Positions 56,724 to 64,000 of a stretch of DNA of 64,000 nucleotides are shown here, one piece after another (within the stretch, counting starts at the first letter, position 1; every line of letters begins with the position of its first letter). The notes under the pieces are model-generated. The model ran no database searches and had not been told where the DNA came from. It worked only from the letters and a program-made list of their open reading frames with translations. Both the position numbers and the translations under genes were made by a program. Source of the stretch: Plantago major (Eukaryota > Streptophyta > Magnoliopsida > Lamiales > Plantaginaceae); NCBI GenBank assembly GCA_026545765.1, contig CM048844.1:61800545-61864544 (forward strand), read 5' to 3'.

Positions 56724-56978
56724 ATTCCTCCGTATCGAAAATAGTTTTTCAATTTGACTTTTTGCAATGAAACTTTTCTAACTTTAACTATGAATTAATC
56801 TCAAACTGCAAATGTAAAATGTTCAATTAAATTATATAATAAAAATTTAGTCCTTAAAGTTTTATTATATAAAAAAATTAAACATTTACATTTATGGTTT
56901 AAAATTAATTCGGATTCAAAGTTGAAAAAATTTGACTGTAAAAGTTAAAGTGGGAAGGTATTTCCGGAACCGAGGAAT
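56724..56978. mobile_element. Stowaway-like MITE
   Basis: 255 bp flanked by TA (56722-56723 and 56979-56980). Terminal inverted repeats ATTCCTCCGTATCG and CGGAACCGAGGAAT, resembling the Stowaway consensus CTCCCTCCGT. The interior is itself a near-complete foldback (GTAAAATGTTCAATT faces AATTAAACATTTAC). Non-coding; mobilised by Tc1/mariner transposase in family knowledge. Confidence 0.85.
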
Positions 56979-57298
56979 TACTCTATTTTTGAGTCATAAA
57001 ATGGAAAAGGGAGCAGAATCGAGGAAGCGCATGCAATGCCGTGATGATTGTGTCTTAAATTCCCCACGCAATCCAACAACCATCTTCCCCATGCCTCCAC
57101 AACTCAATAGACAATACTCTCTCTCCCTGCCTGCCTGCCTACTCAATTAATTATTTTTTACCTTTTCTTCTTCCATCATTTTACACCTTTTTTTGTCCTT
57201 TTTTTACAACACAATTCACAATACCCAACTTCAGTAATTGATTAACCTCTTTCAAAAGAATTCTTAGATTTTATTTTTATAATAAAAAATAATTGATA

Positions 57299-57460
57299 CA
57301 CCCTCCATCCCGCATTCAAATTTTCACGGATCCGAATGTAAATTTTAAGAGAATATTGAATAAAGTAAGAGATAGACTTTCCATTTAAGAGGGATGAGAA
57401 GTTGAAATTGGGACGTTTCAAAATGAAATGCGGAAAGTTGAAATCGTGACTAATGGAGTG
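57299..57460. mobile_element. Second Stowaway-like MITE
   Basis: 162 bp between TA dinucleotides (57297-57298, 57461-57462) with termini CACCCTCCATCCC and ATGGAGTG. Matching is shorter and less perfect than in the neighbouring MITE. Confidence 0.65.
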
Positions 57461-57471
57461 TAATATTCAGA

Positions 57472-57520
57472 TATAATATAATATAATAGAATATAATATA
57501 ATATAATATAATATAATATC
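57472..57520. repeat. ATAAT microsatellite
   Basis: Pentanucleotide run (TATAA)n with one interruption (TAATAGAATA) between about 57472 and 57520, directly after the second MITE. Confidence 0.9.
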
Positions 57521-57795
57521 TTCAATTACAAATCAATTATGGACGAGTGGAATAAATGAAGTATATAAATAGACCATCATTCTCACATCATATAATGCAT
57601 GTTGGGTGATTTCAAAATCAAATCGGCTTGAAAATAGACAATATTATGTTAGGGTTACGCGTATCAAACCAAGTCATGGGTAAACGTATCAGATCAAAAT
57701 ACTAAACAGTCGGATCTCGATCAATTAGTGGACGAGTCATTAATACAAGTGGAATATAATGATTTAAGTAATGAAGGGTGAAAAAATAATAAAAA

Positions 57796-59541
57796 TATAA
57801 CAACCCAAAAATTCGTATTTCGAATTTAGGCATTTTAGAACGAACTAGCGTTAAGCGGAGTTCGTAAAACGTCAGTCTTTGGCCCAAAATCGTTTTCTTA
57901 ATGTTGAGTCCAATATTTTTTTGTGAGCCATCTTCTAGCCCTTTTCATGCCGATGACAAAACCCTAGTCTCCCAAAAACCCTAACTACATTCTCCTCCTC
58001 ATCTCCATCTTCCTCCTCCATCCACACATCATCTCCGGCCGTCGGAAGCCACCATCACCGCAGTCCAAGTCCGTCTCCTAGCGTCATTGTCACTGCGTGT
58101 CCAACTCCATCTCCTCGTTATTAGTTGCGTCGTCAAGGCAAGTTCTCCAAAGACTTGCATTCACGTTTATATGTTGATTGTTAGAATTATAAGTTATATA
58201 ATATACAAGTTCTTTCATGAATCATCACGTAGCGTTTCTTGTTTATGGTTTATGAATGGTAGATTTACTAATAACGTTTACCTGCTTTGGATTTTATGGT
58301 ATGATGAGTTAGTAGATGATTAATTTAATAGTTCGCTTGGCCATGGGTTTCCTGCTTAATTTGTTCTGTTCCGAACATGCTACAACTTGGGGTGTAATTT
58401 GTACTCATTCATTTAAGTATTTATGTTACAGTGATTTATGTCATGTTATACATCAAGCAATGTGCGCGTGTATTGTGTTGTAATGTTAAAGTTTATGGTT
58501 TGACTTTGCATGTTAGTTGATACAGAATGGTTACGGCATCAAATTTTATTTGCTAGTTTGTGTCTATGTTGTAGTGAGGTTATGCGCTTTTTTTTTTTTT
58601 TTTTTTTCTCTTTTCATGACGTTGGGAACCCGCAGTCGCTACCTTTCGGGTGCGCACTGGGTAAACCCCACGGGCTCAAGTAATAGCCTGCAAATCACGG
58701 AAGCCAAGTTAAACCGCAACGAGTTGCGACAGACTCAAACTCAAAAGGTATAAGGTTTGAACCTGTGACCAAGATGATATTCTCCTCCCTTTTAACCAAC
58801 TGAGCCACCCTTGCGGGTTGAAAAGAATAGGTTATGCTATTATATACATGTTGGATGTATGAGTTGTTATAAGTTATTTTACGTTATGCACACACATTAG
58901 TTCATTCATTGAGTTATAGTTTAAAAGCATGCATTCACTTTAACATGACGTTGATGGAATGAAGTAAAGAAAGACTTTCAAGTTAAAGATAAGTAAATGG
59001 CCCATAGAGGCCGGCAGATAGCCACCATCGCCAGGATAGGAACCTATTATGCCAAGTGAACTCGCGATCATATTATGTTTTAAGACATTTAATGATAAAG
59101 CTTCAAGATAAGTTTCAAGTTCAAGTTAAAGAGTTTTCGAGAATAAGAAGTTCAAGAGAACTTTAAGTCATGGCACGTGCATGTAATTTGCCCAGTCAAG
59201 TGGTCACGATAGACCCTTGCTAAAATTATCAATTTTAGGTAATTAAAGCCAAGCTGATCGTAGTGGCGAGTGTTGCCGGAGCAGTGATCAATATCATGAA
59301 GATCTTTAACATATTTAAATTTCACGATTTCAAAGACTTTGTAATGTTGTAAGAATTTAGCTATTTATAGTTCCGCTGCATATTTTACAAGTTCAAGAAT
59401 TTTCATGTGAAATCATTTGACGTGTAAGGCGTCTTGTAACATTTTAAAATTCTATGATTCAAGTTCGTCGAATTTTCAAGCTCACGAACTTGCGCGATTT
59501 CTATTTTCCTTAGTTCGTCTTTTAAAAATCAGGGTGATACA
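57796..59541 (+). repeat. Solo gypsy LTR (chromovirus-type)
   Basis: 1,746 bp from TATAACAACCCAAAAATTCG to AGGGTGATACA, the diverged form of the TGTAACRCCC...GGGYGTTACA termini. It is flanked by AAAAA on both sides (57791-57795, 59542-59546), a duplication of low complexity. A C-rich leader with ACCCTAACTAC lies around 57960-58030. A SINE is inserted at 58586-58828. Small open frames within it show no family signature. Confidence 0.8.
58586..58828 (-). mobile_element. tRNA-derived SINE in the solo LTR
   Basis: 243 bp on the minus strand: box A GGGTGGCTCAGTTGGTTAA (58810-58792), box B GGTCACAGGTTCAAACC (58769-58753), a unique body and a poly(A) tail (21 T on the plus strand from about 58588). 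It is flanked by a perfect 9-base duplication AGGTTATGC (58577-58585, 58829-58837). Confidence 0.93.
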
Positions 59542-59546
59542 AAAAA

Positions 59547-60066
59547 TGTGCTTATTTTGGTAAATACTAATGAATAAATAAGTGCGTGTAAAGCTAATGG
59601 TATTGAATTGAAATTTACAACTAAAATGACAAATGTAATAAATGTTTCGGACCAATGGAGCATATGCTCATATTACCTTTCTTGGTGATTTAAATATTGT
59701 ATAATAGTTTAAAGTTTCAGAAATTTCATCTGGAAGCTCGAACTTCCATAGCCATGGCGAATATAGTACGGCTTAGGAATCACAATATATTCATGGAATT
59801 AACTTTTTATGTTGTTTAACATTAACTATTTTGGCAGTGAAATAATATAAGTGTACAATATATAATTTAAAAGTACATACTAATACAATAGAATACAATA
59901 TATAACACGTTATGTAACAAACCACGATCACTAATTGATCGAGTTTTGATTCTTTGGACCGGTGTGGTTATAAATGGGCAACTCTACGGGTGATATGTTG
60001 GCCCCGCTGTAACAACATATGTCCTTTATCTCGCACTTTACACTTTGTACTCACTCGTGCACGAAC
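59547..60066. other. Intergenic DNA
   Basis: AT-rich, no coding or RNA signature. From about 59960 it passes into the 5S-like repeat unit (GGGCAACTCTACGGGTGATA). Confidence 0.5.
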
Positions 60067-60275
60067 CAGAAAACTTCTCAGTTCGTCACCCATCCTAAAA
60101 TTGCTCTAGAGCAAGCAAACTCAATAGGCAGCTATCGGGGTGATATGCTGGTCCCAATGTACCAATACATGACCTTTGTGCACACTATGTCATCACTCGT
60201 GTACGAACCGAGAGACTTCTCAGTTGATAACCCATCCTAAAATTGCTCCAGAGTAAACACACTTAACTATGGATG
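60067..60275 (-). repeat. Two tandem 5S-rRNA-derived repeats (Cassandra- or SINE-like)
   Basis: Two units about 140-145 bases apart carry on the minus strand a segment like the 3' half of plant 5S rRNA: TTTAGGATGGGTGACGAAC and TTTAGGATGGGTTATCAACT, each followed by GAGAAGT and preceded by CTTG/TTTA-type sequence, as in 5S AAGCGTGCTT..TAGGATGGGTGACC..GGAAGTC. They are too diverged to be 5S genes. LTRs containing 5S sequence are the hallmark of Cassandra TRIM elements; a 5S-derived SINE is the alternative. Terminal features could not be found. Confidence 0.6.
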
Positions 60276-61609
60276 GTAAAATATAAAAGATAAAGAATAA
60301 CTTGCCTCGAGTTGATTTATTTGTTAAAATCGCGTTTGTCTTCCCACTATATTACTCAAGTTGAAATACTATTTCATTAATTTCAAAACTCATATGTCAT
60401 ACTAAACCCACAAAGTCTCACAAGAGACGGTCTCTAGATAACTATCTAGAGACGGGACTATTTTGCAATTTACCATAAAACAGTTGTTTTCTTTCAGTTC
60501 CCCTTTAGCTTTCTTCTTTCATTTTCACGTCTTCTCAAATTCTGGAGAGAGAAACCGCCATTCGTCTCTTTGTAAATCTTCACAGGTGCGATCTTGCTAT
60601 TGCTCAAACGTGTTCGAAACTTGTTTGTAAATGTTTTGTTATAGTAATCGTTGTGTGATTTCATCCGTTTTTTAGTTTTTTATGTTATAGGGTTTTGATC
60701 AGTTTTTTTTTTTTTTTGCAAATCTTTTGTTTTTTCTTGCGATTTTTTGTTGTATGAGGCGTAATCGTGCTTGCATATGAACTGAACGATGTTTTCATTC
60801 AAAATCGGAGCTCAATCATCAACTCATATTTGAAAAAAATAAGGAATAACGTTTCTATGTTGTTTCTTGTATGTGATATGTTCTCAACAAAATTACTCAT
60901 GTTCTCTGGAATATGTCCTATGTTTTCATTCAAAACCTGATAGTCGTTTTGTGCTATGTTTTTTTTAACATCATTTTGATTCTGCTTTTTATTGTATTTC
61001 CTATATTTTTATGTATATGTACTATCTTCTCACTAATATATCCTATGTTCTCAGTATTCCACTTTGTTTGCTATGAAATAGTTGTCCGTGTGAAAATATT
61101 ACTCGCAACATAGTCCATGTTTCTCCACCATTTGGCTTATGTTCTATGTAATATCCACTATGTTTGCTATGAAATAGTTGATATGACCATGTGAAAGTCT
61201 TATTTTGCAATTAATCTATGCTCTCTACCATTTAGCTTATGTTCCCTGCAATATCAATTATGTTTAGTATGAAATAGGTGCAATGTGGTGGGAACATAAG
61301 TGTAATGTACGGTGATATTGTTTTACTTTTTCTTTGTTTCTCTTTGTGTGCGTGTGTGTTTTTTTGTGTGTGTGTGGGGGGGGGGGGGGTTTGTTTGATA
61401 GCATAGTTGATATGTTTGATAAGATAGATTTGTCTTCTTTGTAGATGTCGAAAAGGATGGTGCTGAGCGCTCAAATTATTTGCAGTAATGTGCTTGTCTG
61501 ATATTAATGCACGGAGGGATGTATTGTTGAAGAAGTTAACTTGAATTTGTCAACTTGATGAAGGAGAATTATTCAAGTAGCAAACCTAGAACTACCCATA
61601 CTGTGTTGA

Positions 61610-61790
61610 GGAAGATTTATGACGAGAAAGTTGATGAAAAGATAAAGAATAAGGAGGCAAAATATATTGGCAAAGAAGAAGACTGTTGATTTATATGCTA
61701 CACATGAGCAGATTGAGCGACAAGATGATGTACCAGAAGTTAAATTGATAGAGATCAAGAGGAGGACTGAAGAGTACAGTTAGAAGAAAT
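61610..61790 (+). pseudogene. Coding-like fragment, forward copy
   Basis: A Lys/Glu-rich helical stretch with stops (YDEKVDEKIKNKEAK, then KLIEIKRRTEEYS) resembling the C-terminal tail of a transposon-associated protein. The same text occurs inverted at 62664-62370. I do not recognise the family. Confidence 0.5.
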
Positions 61791-62369
61791 AATTTTTTAT
61801 GTTCTTTTTCTCGTAGATGATCATAGTACAACATGTAACTGAATCATCCAGTTTTCGTTTAAATGTATCTTTTCTGTTTGGGTCATGGTTTTATATGTTG
61901 AGAACATCAATGAAAAAGTTGAAGACATAATTTTGGTTTTTATATTTTTTGATATACATGTGTTGCAAATGTTGAGAACTTGGTGTGATATGGTGAGAAC
62001 ATGGGTGAAAATATTGAAAACATGGAGTAATAATATGCTGATAACATGGATTAATATCGTGAGAACATAATGTAATATGTTGGGAACATGGATTAATATG
62101 GTGAGAACATGGATGAAAATGTAGATAGAATGGTTTTTAATCTATAGTTAAATAACAAGACTTCAAAATATTCAACTCCATAAAATGTTGAAAATATTGA
62201 GATTATGGATGAATATATTGAGATCATGGATTTATAAATAACATTGAAATAACATATAAACCACGATCCCAAAAACAACATTATATTCAAAATGAAACCT
62301 AGATACTTCGTTTACATGTTGTACTACTGTTCATAAATCTGCAAAAATAAAGGAACATATAACACTATT

Positions 62370-62664
62370 TCTTCTATCCCTTTGCAAACCTCTTCTTGAT
62401 CTCTATCAACTTACTTTCAAGTCCATCATCTCTTCTGCTCATTTGTTGCATTTAACTCAACATTCGCATTCTTTGCCAATGATCTTGCCTCCATCTCTTT
62501 TAATTTATCTTTTCATCAACATTTTTGTCGTATAATCGTTCAGGTCTGTTACTTGGATAACTCCTCCTCCTCCTCCTCCTCTCCTCCCTCTTCTTCAAGT
62601 TGATGAATTTAGTAACCTTCGTCAACAAATAATCCATCGGTGCATTAATTTCAGCCATCCTCCT
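62370..62664 (-). pseudogene. Coding-like fragment, inverted copy
   Basis: Starts MAEINAPMDYLLTKVTKF at 62658, passes a run of Arg codons made by a GGA repeat (62559-62585), then YDKNVDEKI with a stop, and KLIEIKKRFAKG. Its second half aligns with the forward copy at 61610-61790. Family unknown; coding capacity lost. Confidence 0.5.
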
Positions 62665-62879
62665 GCAAGGGGCAAAACTATCTTATCAAACAAATAACCT
62701 ATGTTATCAAACATACCGCCTATGTTATCAACAAAATCACATATGTTATCACCCGACACAAGAAAATGACAAACAAATTATCAAAGTAAAACTATAACAT
62801 CATCAACTCTGTACATTCAAAAATTTTCCACTCTAAACAATTCCATGTGCTTCATCATGTACACTCCACAATCATTTGT

Positions 62880-63960
62880 ATCCTCCGAAGTGAGAACATG
62901 GAATTCATTGTACATAATATTTCCATGTTGACATAGCAATTACTACATGGCAATAATGGGGCTCATTGCAGAAAACATAGAGCAAATGCTAGAGAACATG
63001 GAATAAACTGTACATAAGATTTTTCATGCTGACAGAGCAAGTATTACAACCACTACAATGTAATCATGGGTCAAATTGCAGAAATCATGGATCAAATAGC
63101 AGAGAACAGGGAATGTCATGCAAACAAATTCTTCATAATGGCATATCAACCACTACATTGTATTCAAGGGTCAAATTGTAGAAATTATGGTTCAAATAGC
63201 AGAGAGCATGTAATGTCATGCAAACAAATTCCTCATTTTTGGCAGACCAACTAATACATTGTAATAATGGGTTAAACTGCATAAAATATGGAGCAAATAG
63301 CAGAGAACGTGGAATGTAATGCACGTAAATTCCTCATAATGGCATATCAACTACTACATTGTAATCATGGGTCAAACTGCAGAAATCACGGATCAAATAG
63401 CAGAGAACATGGAATGTCATGCAAAAAAAAAAAAAAAAATCCTCATGTGTCATAGAAACCACTACATTGTAATGGGTCAAACTGCATAAATCATGGATCA
63501 AATAACAGAGAACATGGAATTTCATGCAAACAAATTCCTCGTAATGATAGAGCCCACTACTTTGGAATCATGGATCAAACTATAGAAAACATGGATCGGA
63601 TATCAAAGAACATGGATAACACTGTAAATAAGATTTTCATATGGACATATCAACTATTTCATATCAAATATAGTGATATTACACCAAACATAAGCTAAAT
63701 TGTAGAGAACATGGATTACCCTGCAAAAAATATTTTCACGTGGACAAAACAACTATTTCATCGCAACATAGTGGATATTGTTGAGAACATATGATATATT
63801 GTTGAGAAGATAATACATATACGTAAGAACATAGGAAATATAGTAACAAACAGAATAAAAAATAATATTGTAAAAAACGAGCACAAAACAACTGTCACGT
63901 TTAGAATGAAAACATAGGACATAATCCAGAGAACATAGGTAATATTGTTGAGAACATAGC
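62880..63960 (+). repeat. About 100-base tandem repeats with GAGAACATGGA
   Basis: Eight or nine units of 95-110 bases. Typical landmarks in each: CAACTACTACATTGTAATCA, GGGTCAAACTGCAGAAATCA, GAGAACATGGAATGTCATGC and AAATTCCTCATAATGG. Units near 63,340 and 63,450 are most alike; outer units diverge and shift towards the sequence shared with the left arm. A 17-A run interrupts the unit at 63424-63440. Confidence 0.85.
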
Positions 63961-64000
63961 ACATATAGAGAAGAACATATAAAAGTTTTGTACCTTGTTT

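Larger units (their letters stand above)
60415..64000. mobile_element. Large inverted-repeat (foldback or Mutator-like) element, right end outside
   Basis: The segment 60908-61290 read forward matches 63960-63560 read in reverse (for instance TATGTCCTATGTTTTCATTC in both, then TTTTGTGCT, ATATGTACTATCTTCTCA against ATATGTATTATCTTCTCA). Both arms consist of about 100-base tandem units containing ATGTTCTC (left) or GAGAACAT (right). Between them are two facing copies of a short coding-like fragment. Near the left end a perfect 11-base-arm palindrome GTCTCTAGATA/TATCTAGAGAC lies at 60431-60454. The outer right terminus is beyond the window, so superfamily and target duplication cannot be set. Confidence 0.7.

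Noticed and set aside
58753..58810. Possible tRNA gene
   Set aside because: Boxes A and B are present, but there is no acceptor stem or cloverleaf; poly(A) tail and target duplication mark it as a SINE.
56345..60060. Host protein-coding gene in the intergenic stretch
   Set aside because: Frames are short (under 80 codons), in AT-rich or LTR sequence, with no splice-linked coding pattern or domain.
60067..60275. Functional 5S rRNA genes
   Set aside because: Only the 3' half is similar, with many changes; the first half of 5S rRNA is not recognisable.
61378..61390. G run as a quadruplex-forming element
   Set aside because: It is a single homopolymer after a TG microsatellite, without the four spaced G tracts expected.
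62880..63960. CRISPR-like array
   Set aside because: The whole roughly 100-base unit repeats, with no constant repeat and unique spacer alternation, in a plant genome context.

Overview
The window is repeat-dense nuclear DNA of a flowering plant, most likely a eudicot. The evidence is entirely of plant transposon type: Ty1/copia and Ty3/gypsy elements of recognisable plant lineages (Sirevirus-like, Athila-like, Tat-like), LTRs ending in TG..CA, plant primer-binding sites (initiator-Met-like for copia, GGCGCC-type for gypsy), tRNA-derived SINEs, Stowaway-type MITEs and a 5S-rRNA-derived repeat. I found no host protein-coding gene, no rRNA or tRNA gene that looks functional, and no CRISPR array. 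Nearly every coding stretch is broken by stops, frameshifts or nested insertions. Species cannot be named from the sequence.

Layout. 1-1411: the 3' part of a long gypsy LTR. 1458-2532: an Athila-type LTR. 2533-6485: the 3' half of a Sirevirus-like copia element (envelope-like pseudogene, polypurine tracts, 3' LTR), with a gypsy reverse-transcriptase fragment lodged in the LTR. 6486-11040: the 5' half of an Athila-like element on the minus strand (LTR carrying a SINE, PBS, gag, protease, part of RT/RNase H). 11041-12542: the end of a non-autonomous gypsy element. 12543-20287: the 5' half of a copia element of the same LTR family as the first, interrupted by two solo LTRs with perfect target-site duplications. 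20288-~28690: a pol-less gypsy relative split by a complete gag-only LTR element (21051-27362, duplication GCTAT). ~28700-29783: another LTR. 29784-56344: a Tat-like gypsy element with a multi-exon antisense gene, a hairpin-rich 3' region and a 3' LTR. Inside its pol sits a 15,970-bp Sirevirus-like copia element (30981-46950, minus strand, duplication CAATC). 56345-60400: AT-rich intergenic DNA with two MITEs, a microsatellite, a solo LTR containing a SINE, and two 5S-like repeats. 60415-64000: the left part of a large inverted-repeat (foldback or Mutator-like) structure that runs off the window.

How it fits together. This is a matryoshka of insertions. Five nested events can be proven at base level by matching 5-bp duplications: solo LTRs at 13366-14793 and 15564-17174, the gag-only element, the large copia element, and with lower weight the solo LTR at 57796-59541. 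The most unusual signals are: (a) four consecutive hairpins in the Tat 3' region whose two arms vary together; (b) an envelope-like gene in the large copia element built from serial phase-0 mini-exons separated by about 80-bp introns; (c) a hypervariable palindrome cassette present, with a different sequence, in each of six related gypsy LTR families; (d) reciprocal patches in the two LTRs of the large copia element where CAG and CTG are read as CG, which look like uncorrected consensus errors rather than biology and which affect how its frameshifts should be read.
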